A DNA stretch of 64,000 nt from Bicyclus anynana (Eukaryota > Arthropoda > Insecta > Lepidoptera > Nymphalidae). A program made the position numbers and the translations under genes. Under the pieces are notes generated by a model. The model had not been told where the DNA came from and ran no database searches. It was given only the letters and a program-made list of their open reading frames with translations. Positions 53,784-63,986 of this stretch are shown in pieces (the stretch's first letter is position 1; the number at the start of each line of letters is the position of its first letter). Location of the stretch: contig NC_069093.1 in the NCBI RefSeq assembly GCF_947172395.1, positions 13,861,561 to 13,925,560 on the forward strand, given 5' to 3'.

Positions 53784-53980
53784 ACTAGCAGACGCCTGCG
53801 AATCATGGATTTTCTGAAATGAAAAGTAGCCTATGTGTTAATCTAGAGTAAAATCCATTTCCATTTCAAATTTCAGTCAAATCGCTTCAGTAGCCAGCCG
53901 CAGGGTAAAACATACTTACACACTAACACACTTTCACACTTACACACACACAAACTTTATAATATTAGTGTGATTAGTGT
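53784..53980 (-). mobile_element. Helitron-like element, diverged
   Basis: CTAG at 53784 with CAGACGCCTGCG, AGTAGCCTATGTGTTAATCT and a reversed CACTAATATTATAAAG start; an ACAC-rich expansion sits near the start. Confidence 0.65.
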
Positions 53981-55887
53981 GAAATGTAACAGTACAGCGT
54001 CGCAGCAGCGGTTCACTCACACTTTTACGATATTTATTTAACTACCCTATAATGATTATTCTTTTTCATTTCTTCTCTTTTGTTTGTTAATTATTTTTGT
54101 TCTTAAATATTGTATTATGTAATACTAACTGTGGTTTGTGTTGCACTATGGTTAGGCTTAATTGAAATGTGTTTTTGTTGAATAATAAATAAAATAAATA
54201 AATAAATGATATTTTATTTATAATTCAATTTCTTTCTTTTTCTTGCTTAATCTTATTCCTCCTTCTCCTTTCTACCAGAAAACAGCGAAACGTTTTCGAA
54301 AGAGATATCTTCTAGGCGACCAGTAGGTACCAAACGGTTCTATTAAACATTTCTACTTAATTCAACAGTTAGAGTGTGATTTTATCTCTATGTCTTATTT
54401 CTTGTTTCAAGAATTTACGAGTAAACAATCACCTTCAAGGCTAGAGTGAATTTTTACTCACTCATCATTACTTTCTAACAGAATATATAAATATTAAAAA
54501 TGTAATTAAAATAATTTGCGTTTATCATCAAATTTTTGTAGTTCCAAGTTTAATTGTTTAATCATTCGTTTTTATCGTGTTTATATATTTTTTGTAGTCA
54601 CCGTCTCTTACACTATTATTTATGAGACAGCTTAAAACAGTATCTATTTCAAAAGTGCGCATATTCTGTTTGATTTTAATATGATAAATGTCTCGTAAAA
54701 ATGGTGTCACTGTAGGAGAACTTTATGGATATTTTTCTAGAAATAATTTCCAATGCAAATGTCTAAATTCCATAGGTAGATATATGGGATAGATATGTAT
54801 ATTATTTTATTAGACATTTTTCACACTCCTGTCTATCAGCTTGTAAATAAAAAAAAATAGATTTTATGTATATGATATTTTATCATTTTGTTTTTTGAAT
54901 AGTTAATTTTTATTGTTATTTTTTTGTGTATTATATATAATTGTCGACTATTTTAATTTATTTCACTTGGTTAATGTTAATTTATTCTTATTTTTTAATT
55001 TGTTTGAATTTGAATTTATTATTTTTCTTTGTTTAATATTAATTTTGTAATTTAAAATTTATTGGTGTAATTATTATTACTGATTGCTCGAGAAACGAAT
55101 TGGGAAACTGTAATGTTTCTCTTGGCATATTTAGTGTATATAAATAAATATATTATTTATTGCTTTTAAACGATCTTTGAAGACATACATACCTACCTGC
55201 TTTATGTATATTTGAATGAGTCGCGTAGCATCGAATGCTTTGATTTACGACTAAGAGGCCCTTCTGGTAAATAGGTATACGTACGTTCTAAAATGGTACG
55301 TTTTGCCAGTACGGCTTTCTCATACTTTACGCGATATTGACTGTTTTATTATTTAACATCAATTGAGATCGCTTTATCTTGTCCATGAATAAAAAATAAT
55401 ACCCAATATCGGTTTTTGAAATTGCTTGCGACTTATAATAAATGCTTACTACAAATGGCTTTATTTCCCTTACGTATTCGTCCATGACTCGTTTCCCTAG
55501 AGGTGTATGTCAGCTCTAGCGTATTCTATGTACTGTGGTACGGGTGAATTCTTTTATGAATACACAATTTGGAAAATTGTACGCGCGTTTTACAAGCTTG
55601 CGGTTTTGAGGTGACAACAATTTAATGTGAGGCAAAAGAAATTTCTGTCGCTAAATTGAAGCAAATTACTTTGCAGAAGTTTTCATTGATTTATCACAGC
55701 GAAAATCATTTTACATTGCACATTGTTGAGTTAATTTAACAGTAACTGGAAGGCTTTGTTCGGCATTTTTTTCAGTACGTTTTCTAAAAATGATACATAC
55801 CTAGATCGATTTATTGATCACGGAACCCTGTGCATACTAAATTTCATGAAAATCGTTGGAGCTATTTCGGAAATTCCATGATAATTA
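53981..55887. other. No gene; possible LINE tails
   Basis: T-rich 54050-54210 ends in AATAAATAAAATAAATAAAT and 54840-55160 ends near AATAAATAT; both resemble LINE 3' UTRs without coding. The rest is featureless. Confidence 0.35.
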
Positions 55888-56028
55888 CATCATCATCATT
55901 ATCAGCCGATGGACGTCCACTGCTGGATAGGCCTCTTGCATTGCACAACGGTTTCGAGCCGAGCATCCAGCGGCTCCCTGCAACCCGCTTGATGTCCTCG
56001 GTTCACCTAGTGGGGGTTCGACCAGACC
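55888..56028 (-). mobile_element. RTE tail end, reverse
   Basis: CATCATTATCAGCCGATGGA, GACGTCCACTGCTGGATAGG and AGCGGCTCCCTGCAACCCGC to GTTCGACCAGAC. Confidence 0.75.
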
Positions 56029-56042
56029 AGACAGTGTATATA

Positions 56043-56165
56043 TCTTCTTCTTCTTGGTCGTTACACTCTTGACAGAGTGCTCGTGGTCGTCATTTGGGTG
56101 TGGTAGCAAGCCTCTCTATCCGTCGCCATTCCTCCCGTAGTGTGGCTCTCCTCATTAACTCGTCC
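56043..56165 (+). repeat. Dispersed repeat, split part 1
   Basis: TTCTTCTTGGTCGTTACACT, AGAGTGCTCGTGGTCGTC and GTAGTGTGGCTCTCCT. It is the inverse of 30195-30350, and similar sequence (AGTGTGGCTCTCCTAGCACA) resumes at 56535-56680 after SINE-D. Confidence 0.5.
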
Positions 56166-56169
56166 TAAC

Positions 56170-56500
56170 TGCCTCATTGGTCCCGTGGTTAGCTGGTTCA
56201 GCTACGGACAATGAGGTCCAGGGTTCGAATCCCGGGTCAGGCCAACAAAAACAAAATAGGTTATTGGGATTTTTCTTACAAGGAAAATCTTAATAGCAGC
56301 CTGGAGTTGGGAAGTTGGCGGTGTTAGTACACCTCCGTGCCTCGGACAGCACGCAAAGCCGTCGATCCTGCGCCTGATCCCTCGCCGGTCGTGTCGGTCT
56401 GCCGTCCCATCGGATTTCGAGAGTGAGGGAGGAGAGAGTGCACCTTTGCTTGCGCACACACTAGTGCACTATAATATCTCCTGGTTAATCTCACCATAAT
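56170..56500 (+). mobile_element. SINE-D, near full length
   Basis: Head TGGTCCCGTGGTTAGCTGG, B box GGGTTCGAATCCCGGG, body with ATTTTTCTTACAAGGAAAAT, TGCCTCGGACAGCACGCAAA and GCCGTCCCATCGGATTTCGA, end CTTGCGCACACACTAGTGCA then TATAATATCTCCTGG. Confidence 0.7.
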
Positions 56501-56717
56501 ATTAGCCGCCGTGACTGAAAAACTCGGTCAGGAGCATATTATTAGTGTGGCTCTCCTAGCACATTCGTGGAGTGATCCATGGAGAGCGGTTTTTACTTGG
56601 TCAGTCCAGCGCATTGGTGACCTGCCACGTGCTCTTGTGCCCTCCACCTTTCCTTGCACCACAAGTCTCTCTAGTGTATATATACGTGTTCATATATATA
56701 TATAAATATATTATTTA

Positions 56718-56921
56718 CTAGCTGACGCCGCGCGGTTTCACCCGCATGGTTTCCGTTCCCATAGGAATATGGGGATAATATATAGCCTATATCCTTCCTC
56801 GATAAATGGGCTATCTAACACTGAAAGAATTTTTCAAATCGGACCTGTAGTTCCTGAGATTAGCGCGTTCAATCAAACAAACAAACAAACAAACTCTTCA
56901 GCTTTATAATATAAGAATAGA
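56718..56921 (-). mobile_element. Helitron-like element, complete
   Basis: CTAG at 56718-56721 and GA at 56920-56921 (minus-strand TC), with an A on the left and T on the right as for an A/T target. The body is nearly the same as 37677 and 61280. Confidence 0.8.
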
Positions 56922-58070
56922 TATAGGTATACTAAGAAGGGTTGGTATTAATATTTAATAACATAAGTCAACAAAAAATCTATAAATATAAAACCTTAAC
57001 TTAAATGAAGAAAGATAAAAAGCTAGTTAAGTTGCAGGTGAGGGCTTGTACATCATAATCTTTTTTACCAAAAGATTTGGACATCTTCTTCAAATATTTT
57101 TACAAGGAGGGTCTTATTATCTTAAAGGTTTTGCATAATATCATGAAGTGTTGCCGCAGGAATTTCTTACCTAAAAAAATTTCGCAAAGACTTTACTCGA
57201 CTGAAGGCTTTCGCAAGTCGTTTTCTTTTATAAAAGTGAAATACTCGAAAGGGAAAAGTGGCTAAATTAGGGAGGGTCCTCTACCTTCACACATTTAAGG
57301 TTATGTAAGGTTTAATCTAGTATCACTGACGCTCTGAATAAAGGTCTTGCGAAATAATGAATTTTCTTATTATCTTTTATTATCATAATGCTTCACTACA
57401 ATCATGCCTAGACCTAGAATTTATGAAAACAGGCAACCTTTACTTTTTCAAATTTTGGGTATATTCTATTAACTAATGTACGATTTTTTAATTAACCAAT
57501 GAGGGAAGGAGTTTAAATATATTAAAATAAATCAATCAAACATTTAATATCTACCATCGTGCCGCAATTTAACTAGGCAACCTATGTGCCAATGTGCCAA
57601 TGTGAATATTTTCTATCATTCATTGCTTATTCCAATTAAATGACAGATGCTGGTATATATTAATATGCCCGTGACTTCGTACGCATTAAATTCAGTTTAT
57701 ATTATAGGTTATGCTTTCATCTAACTTCATAATCAAATAAAGCCTAGGCATATATTACAACATCATTAATAGTCCTTTTAGTAGTAGGAAGAAATAAGCG
57801 TTAATATAAGCATATAAACATAGTAATTTCAATCAATTTTTGATTTGTACTGTTTTAGTATGGAATGTATAGATAGATACAACTTATATTTGTATCAAAT
57901 TCTTCTAATATCTTAAATGTACTTAAGTACTTACTATTTGAGTTAATAAGAATTCAAATAAAATTAATTAGTATAAGCTAAATAAACTTGCAGATGTTTC
58001 TGCTAGTGCACTGCAGCGTGGCTTTTAAATTAACATTAATTTGCTTAAAAACTTGTTTCTATTGTTTCAG
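56922..58070. other. Intergenic; upstream of a host exon
   Basis: Few repeats. A weak reversed Helitron trace lies at 57660-57770 (GCCCGTGACTTCGTACGCA). It ends in CTTGTTTCTATTGTTTCAG, a good 3' splice site at 58070. Confidence 0.4.
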
Positions 58071-58266
58071 ATCCTCAAGGGTTGCGGAAGTTTCTCTAAA
58101 TTTTTTTTAGTTAAAGTGCTTAAATAGTGAAAACATTGTTTAAGTGTCAAATTAAAAGTACTGCAGTGTTGTGAAGTAATAAAATCGCAAAGATAAATTT
58201 AAAAATACTATCATATAGTTGTGATTCATTTAATTTAATTTAATAATAAATAAACATTACGTTTGA

Positions 58267-58520
58267 AATCATAACAATGTTTTGACGCGGGTGCAGTTCT
58301 TATTTACGTGCGTTCCCTCTGAAAGCACAACGAGAACTACATCGAAACAACGATGGCTTGGCCTGAAGTTGTGCGATGAGGCGGGGGACGAAGAGGAGGG
58401 GATGGACGAGCCTGGCGCCGCCAAGCGGCCGTCTGTGCTAACTATAGACCGGGCCGCATTCCTTCTCCTAAGAGTTAAGAGGGCTTTCAAGAAGAAAAGG
58501 CAGCAGAGGAAAGAAAAACA
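58267..58520 (+). CDS. Host coding exon, 5' part of an unidentified gene
   Basis: The frame is open from 58267 and leaves the exon at a consensus donor (AAAACA|GTAAGTAC, phase 2). GC content jumps over 58330-58510 (GGCGCCGCCAAGCGGCC), which suggests coding. The likely start is ATG 58402, giving MDEPGAAKRPSVLTIDRAAF, then LLLRVKRAFKKKRQQRKEK at the exon end: a short acidic-to-basic cytosolic-looking N-terminus. Two short upstream ORFs (ATG 58277 and 58350) precede that ATG. The same exon may begin after CAG at 58070 as 5' UTR. Alternatively, an internal acceptor at GTTCCCTCTGAAAG (58326) would make it an internal exon, including the acidic DEAGDEEEG stretch. I do not recognise the protein, and no downstream exon was found in the window. 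Confidence 0.5.
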
Positions 58521-58540
58521 GTAAGTACAATTATTTGTTA

Positions 58541-58772
58541 ACTAGCAGACGCCACGCGGTTTCGCCCGCAAAGTTTCCTTAGGAATAAGGGGATAAACGG
58601 TCTCTATCTTTATAAACGGTTCTCAGTCTAACAGGATACTACAGATAAAGAGAAATAGAGACGCATTTAAAATTGACACTGACGAATTTTAAATACACCC
58701 TTGAAGAAAAGCACTTACCATCAGGTGAGATTGTAGTCAAGGGCTAACTTGTAAAGAATAAAAAAAAAAGCG
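58541..58772 (-). mobile_element. Helitron end and SINE-A tail in the intron
   Basis: Just 20 bp past the donor, CTAGCAGACGCCACGCGGTT begins a reversed Helitron 3' end (to about 58600). 58710-58772 is a forward SINE-A tail (ATCAGGTGAGATTGTAGTCA to the A-run). Confidence 0.65.
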
Positions 58773-59494
58773 TTAAAAATTTAATGCAACATTATTCTTT
58801 AGAAATAAACGTATACATCTACATTGTTCAGTTATTCTCTTTGATGGCTAATCTAATTATTATTATGCATCCCTTTTCAAAGTAAGCAAAAGGATAGTTT
58901 TACTTTTCTATACCACTTAATACACTTAAGGAAATCAACTTGATTCAATTTACGGAAGCCTTGTTTCTCAATATAATGCTTATAATCTAACTTTATGGAG
59001 ATGAGCGGCGATGAAATTCACCTCACGTACAACTTTACGTAATTCTCATTGTTGGCCCAAATTAACTTGTCTTTGTATAAAATTCCTATTTTTCGTTCTA
59101 TTGCCCGTTCTTTTTGTGGGTTTTGTGAAATATAGCAATAAAACACGATGTGTATACAGAATTTTAAATTTACTCCTATTTTTCAATACCGCAGTAGCGT
59201 TTTGATTATTTAATTTGTAGTTTAGTGTACAAAGGATGTTTTTAAGTACATCTAGAACATAAATTGTATTTTGAGCTGTATGAAAAAATGTATGACTTGG
59301 TTAATCAAATTACTTTTTCATAAATAGAGAATGAATTTTACACTTGTGTCTGATATATTAATTAAGGGACATCCTGTATATAGCTATAACTTGAAGTATA
59401 TTGTTGTTAGCTTACTTAACATTTAAGAATAAATAAAACAAACATCATTCACACACACACAATATGCTTATATTACATGTTTTACATTTTCAAG
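58773..59494. other. No gene recognised
   Basis: Contains a hydrophobic plus frame at 59011-59205 with one membrane-like segment (FLFFVLLPVLFVGFV), probably chance. A MITE-like end (AGGGACATCCTGTATA) is at 59365. It would include the 3' UTR of the minus-strand secreted-protein gene; no clear AATAAA in sense was found within 200 bp. Confidence 0.35.
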
Positions 59495-60390
59495 CTAAGT
59501 CACAGTATTAAGTATGTCCATAGCTGTCACTTTTTCATATTTTTTGTTTGTCACAGATTTATTTTTTTCTTGCAAAGTCAAATCTTTTTTTACCGAAGAT
59601 TGAAGTGGTGGGTCAAATTTCATAGTTTTAAAATCATTCCTTATCTCTTTATCTCCAACTATTTGTATATTGTTTTTTTTCTTTTCAGTTGTAAGTTTTT
59701 CAAAATCCATAGGTAGAATCCCATGCTTCTTTGGAAAGAAAACTATTTCTACTGCTTTCGGCTTAGCCGACACAGTTGGCAAAGTCGGTCTATGTTTCAG
59801 GGAGTTAAGCAAAAATGGTAGAAATGATAATGGATTGGAATTAGATGTTTCGGGCTTGACTATCATTTGACTGTGTTTAGGACCAAATTCTAGTAAGATT
59901 TCCTCCTGAACATGTTCGTGAGAGTCACAACATAAAGTAGAAGATTGGGGTGCTTTAAAGGAGAATAAGTCGTTGCCAGATAGAATTTTGTTTAGCAAAT
60001 CAGATGGATTATTTTGAGAAGCATCCTTCAAATATGTTAGGCTTGAACATGGGCAAGGTTCTTCTCTCACTGATTCTAGTTTAGGTGAAAAGGGTGACCT
60101 AGACCTAGGTTCATGGTTTCTTAGATCAAATCTTGATGCAAAATCTATAAAAAACTAAAGTATTTAATATGTTACTTATGAATAATTCATGTCAGTTCAA
60201 AATTGTTAAAAATAAATTAGTAATTACCTTCTGGGTGAGCATTTAAATGTAACGAAATGTCCATTTTTCCAAGATTAATCAAGGAATTGGTAACATATGG
60301 TAAGGTCTTCATGCTCGAAGTTTTACCAAAATCCCGTGAGACAACTATATTTAAGCAGGCGAGTAGAATTACGGAGATGTAAAACCACAT
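59495..60390 (-). CDS. Secreted protein, ~270 aa, two exons, function unknown
   Basis: Join of exon 1 (60390-60228) and exon 2 (60144-59495). Exon 1 starts ATG with a clear signal peptide, MWFYISVILLACLNIVVS, likely cleaved before RDFG. It ends in ...HLNAHPE plus one base before GTAATT. The 83-bp intron ends TTTTTTATAG, and exon 2 restores the codon as D and continues FASRFDLRNHEPRSRSPF without a stop to TAG at 59497. The mature region is polar, Ser/Pro/Lys-rich, with a CPC and a CC pair and no membrane segment: PFLLNSLKHRPTLPTV, then VEIVFFPKKHGILPMDFEKL, then a Lys-rich C-terminus. The clean splice and signal peptide argue for a real extracellular or secretory-pathway protein. I know no family for it. 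Confidence 0.7.
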
Positions 60391-60961
60391 GACCTTGAAA
60401 TTAAAAGGTGATTAACTTTGACGGGATAAAACGTTCATTTTATGAAGACTATAAATAACAGAAAGAGAATTAAACCGTTAAATAATTAAAGTAAAAGCAT
60501 TAATGTAAGTCAATAAATTGTAAAGTTAGACAAAACTCAGTTTAAAGCAATGTAATTGAAGGCTCCATAAAGCAACTGTTAAAGGACTATTTAAATGAAA
60601 AATAATGAGAGATTCCTTCGAATACATTGACTAAAGATAAATTTTAATACCGCGCTTTTAAAGTTCAAAAAGACGATGAATAGCTTAACACAACCAATAA
60701 GAATAAAGTCTGGATTGAAATTCAGTTGAAATCAAATTCGTGCCATTTCACAATATCGATTTGGGCGTTTATTGGATTTCTGTTTTATGTACAGGATTGC
60801 GTAATAGCAAATTTCCGGCAAATATAGAATTTATTTAGCTGTAAATTGGAAATGAATGTTTTGCTTTGATAAATAATGGTAGGGACTGACGCTTAGAAAA
60901 GGAAGTATCCTACTTTTGACTTGAAAATACATTTTGTTGGATTTGATATAGGGGATGGAAG
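60391..60961. other. Spacer between two minus-strand genes
   Basis: Would hold the promoter of the secreted-protein gene (no strong TATA seen) and the 3' UTR of the gene to its right. Confidence 0.4.
60830..60835 (-). terminator. Candidate polyadenylation signal
   Basis: AATAAA on the minus strand, 126 bp past the stop codon of the exon at 60962-61107. Confidence 0.4.
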
Positions 60962-61107
60962 TTAGGAAAGGACACCAATAATTTCACAAGTTTGTGGATT
61001 TATTGAATTGATAAATATAGACTTGGAGCAAAAATTACAAGTACTAACTCTATGTAGACATACGACGTTGCTCTCACCAGATTGTACGAGAAAATATATA
61101 CCCTCAT
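60962..61107 (-). CDS. Possible last exon of an unidentified minus-strand gene
   Basis: A good acceptor (TTTATTTCTTATATC...TAACAG) at 61108 opens a frame in phase 1 reading (D)EGIYFLVQSGESNVVCLHR, then VSTCNFCSKSIFINSINPQ and TCEIIGVLS before TAA. Five cysteines and varied composition look more like protein than AT-rich noise, and AATAAA follows. The frame also runs open 80 bp upstream of the acceptor, so it could be a chance ORF. No upstream exon was identified. Confidence 0.35.
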
Positions 61108-61279
61108 CTGTTATATATTTGATATAAGAAATAAATGACAGAAAATATTTACATTGACACATTGCAGATAGGTTGCCTATACGCATACCACAGCCCTACA
61201 CGATGTGTATTTTTTACCTACAAACAAATTAGAAATGAAGGTAGAAAAGACATTCATTTCATAACTTATTTATTTTAAA

Positions 61280-61474
61280 CTAGCTGACGCCGCGCGGTTT
61301 TACCCGCGTAGTTCCCGTTCCCGTAGGAATATGAGAATAATATATACCTATAGCCTTCCTCGATAAATGGGCTATCTGACACAGAAAGAATTTTTCAAAT
61401 CGGACCAGTACTTCTTGAGATTAGCGCGTTCAATCAAACAAACAAACTCTTCAGCTTCATTATATTAGTATAGA
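61280..61474 (-). mobile_element. Helitron-like element, complete
   Basis: CTAG at 61280-61283 and GA at 61473-61474, flanked by A and T in the expected orientation; body as in 56718. Confidence 0.8.
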
Positions 61475-61745
61475 TAATTATTTAGTTTTAGTATTAATTT
61501 TATTGTATCTCTTGTGGATGATTAATTATAATTGCAGCAATATATTATCTGATAGCAAGATAATTGATGTTGGAATCGACATGGGACTATGCAGTGGGCC
61601 TAATTTGTGTTTATGTACCATCTGTTAAAATCTAACTGATTAATGTTGACAGCTTACATAAACTGCATTGTCACTTAATTAGGCATGCCAGTGTAGTTAG
61701 ATTGGCCTATAAAGTATAGGCCAGTCAACCTCGAAATGGTAATAA

Positions 61746-61943
61746 CACTAATATTATAAAGGCGAAAGTTTGTGTGTTAGTATATTTTTTACTCTGGATG
61801 AACACATAGGCTACTTTTGATCCCGGAAAAATCCATGTTCCTGCGAGATTTGTGAATAACTGAATCCACGCGGACGAATTCGCTGGCGTCCGCTAGTCAT
61901 AAAATAAATTCAACGCGGGCAATGTCGTAGATTCCTGCTGGTT
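61746..61943 (+). mobile_element. Helitron-like element plus adjacent second end
   Basis: Start worn (CACTAATATTATAAAGGCG); 3' end GCTGGCGTCCGCTAG|T at 61896. A further eroded end (AACGCGGGCAATGTCGTAGA to CTGCTGG) follows at 61905-61943. Confidence 0.65.
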
Positions 61944-61970
61944 AATATATTTCAGTTAATCATGTAGGTA

Positions 61971-62315
61971 GCCGTAATAGCCCAGTGGATGGTGGTGACC
62001 TATGCCTTCGATTTCGGATGGTGTGGGTTAAAATCCGGGCATGCACCTCCAACTTGTGTTCATTATAAGAAATTAAACATCACGTGTCTCAAAAGTGATA
62101 GATACGTGATATTTAATTTCTTATAATGAATAAGAAATTAAATATCACGTGTCTCAAAAGGTGAAGAAAAAACATCGAGAGCAAAACCTGCATACCTGAG
62201 AATTTTCTTAAGTCTATGCGTGTGTTAAGTTTGCCAATCTGCATTGGACCAGCGTGGTGGACTAATTGCCTAACTGCTCTCATCCTGAGAGGAGACTCGA
62301 TCTCAGCAATGAGCT
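61971..62315 (+). mobile_element. SINE-B with internal inverted triplication
   Basis: The segment ATAAGAAATTAAAYATCACG occurs forward (62059-62085), inverted (62104-62130) and forward again (about 62131-62150). The first two form a 27-bp hairpin with one mismatch and an 18-nt loop. The rest, GCCGTAATAGCCCAGTGGAT to TCAGCAATGAGC, is ordinary SINE-B. Confidence 0.85.
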
Positions 62316-62654
62316 AAATCTCTCCGTGCTGTATTCCTTATTACTAAGGGTCGTGACCCCTATCACACATTCAAGACTTTTTCCGCACAATGTCGACTTG
62401 TAGAGCTTCGTGTACTTTTGCATCGAGAGTGGTGCGGATTTGATCTGACCAATGCATCGGGCTACAACCTCAGGTCTCTTCCCGAGTAAAGTTTGACTAA
62501 CATTTAATGAGCCGTGTAGTATATAGGACAACATGTCAACAGCCTACAGACTATTGGATAGAAGCAGGCGTTACTTTGCGGAAGTTCATTATGATTATAT
62601 AATGATTTATTTATTTTGCTATCATCCGCGAAAAGTCGACGAACCCATGCGACA
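62316..62654. other. No gene recognised
   Basis: Minus frames at 62280-62534 and 62504-62788 run into repeats at both ends. No domain is recognised. Confidence 0.35.
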
Positions 62655-62782
62655 ACGTCACCCAGGTCCGACAAAATACTCTCAACGTGTCTACGTGACT
62701 CTACAATATCTCCTGAGGATGCTCCGGTTTCGGAATGAAACGAAACGTACGTAGAGAGTATTTTGTCGGACCTGGGTGACGT
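62655..62782. repeat. 34-bp-arm hairpin with ribozyme-like loop
   Basis: 62655-62688 and 62749-62782 (ACGTCACCCAGGTCCGACAA outer part) pair with one mismatch. The 60-nt loop contains CTGAGGATGCTCCGG and TTTCGGAATGAAACG, which includes CTGANGA and GAAA in the order seen in hammerhead ribozymes. Confidence 0.8.
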
Positions 62783-63344
62783 GATCATTACTTGAGAGAC
62801 TTATTATTATTAATTAAATCTAAACAGTATTTTGATTGCGAAATCATAAGATTACTTGAAAATAAGTCGAATCACAATAACTTCAGAGTAAACATGATAA
62901 TTATTAGGTTTGAGGTTATAAATTTTTCAGTGAGCCAAGCCTCCACGGCAACATATATGTTTAACTCAACAGCCCTAAGTACATCTCTGTAGTGCTGAGT
63001 TCAAGATATAGGGTTTACGTAGATGATACGTAATGTATGGCTTCTGACAGATTATTGCCCTCGTCCGTTCACCTCCGTCTGCCGCGGCCGTCTGCAGTAT
63101 AATGATGCACTTAACTTCGGTAGCTCGTTACTGCATTACTGGCCGTGTTCATATCAACAGAGAATAAATTTAGAGTTGCAGACATCGCGTATCGCAGATT
63201 ACTTGTTTACACGGATGTGCAATCGTAGATACCTACTATACTATAATCATGCACAAACTGGTGAATGACTTTTCTTATTTATAATGTTATTTTGAAATGA
63301 AATCTTCAAAAAAGTATGGTTGATCCAGTGGCCAGAATTTTTTT
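62783..63344. other. No gene recognised
   Basis: Frames at 62792-62992 and 63023-63268 have no domain. A less AT-rich stretch lies at 63055-63150. Confidence 0.35.
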
Positions 63345-63520
63345 CTTTCATTAAAGCTGAAGCCAAGATGCTGGTATAGCGACCTCGAGGTGGACTTATG
63401 ATAACAAGTCGCAGGGATTCGCTGAATTCAGGCGCCTCAGGATGGTGATATTTGGAAGTTTCTAAAAAAGGCCTATGTCTTGCGGTGGACGTCCGTCGGC
63501 TGATGTGATGATGATGAAAG
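63345..63520 (+). mobile_element. RTE tail, internally deleted
   Basis: AAGCTGAAGCCAAGATGCTG, CAAGTCGCAGGGATTCGCTG and GGACGTCCGTCGGCTGATGT followed by GATGATGATG. Confidence 0.75.
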
Positions 63521-63802
63521 TTTGTTAGTCTGTGCTCCTAACATAGATATGCTATCTATAGGCATCTACAAGGAGTTGAGCTCTGGGAGTTTGTTTAGAG
63601 TATGGCCTGCCTTGTAGAGCGACAGTGATGGTCTCCTAAGACAGCCTTATATGTATGAGTTGTCGCACCAACGTGATTTGATGACATCTCTGACATACAC
63701 CTATTTGACTTTAGCTGACAGCAGATGGCTCCGGTCAATGAGATGGGATATGGGTTAATATAAGACTTTAACCGTGGATAATCGACAAAAAAGAATCAGG
63801 AC
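63521..63802. other. No feature recognised
   Basis: Nothing assignable before the terminal foldback element. Confidence 0.4.
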
Positions 63803-63986
63803 CTGTAGTCAAGTGGCACGTCGATTCTCTTTCTAAATACGCTAACGCTTTGAGAACTAGAAAAATATATGGGAATGACAGATCTTAATCACGTGACCTG
63901 TCGATAGCAAATGTCATTCACATACATCTTTCTAGTTTTCGAAGCGTCAGCAATCGTAGAAATCGACGTGCCACTTGGCTAGGGGG
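63803..63986. mobile_element. FB1 palindromic foldback element, copy 3
   Basis: CTGTAGTCAAGTGGCACGTC to GACGTGCCACTTGGCTAG. The loop (TCACGTGACCTGTCGATAGC) is in the opposite orientation to copies 1 and 2. Arms carry a few independent deletions (GTAGAAATCGACG). Confidence 0.8.

Noticed and set aside
58282..58524. 80-residue intronless gene
   Set aside because: It begins at TTG and its stop TAA lies in the GTAAGT donor, so the frame is an exon continuing into an intron.
59477..59870. Two hydrophobic plus frames rich in F
   Set aside because: They are antisense shadows of the secreted-protein gene on the minus strand.
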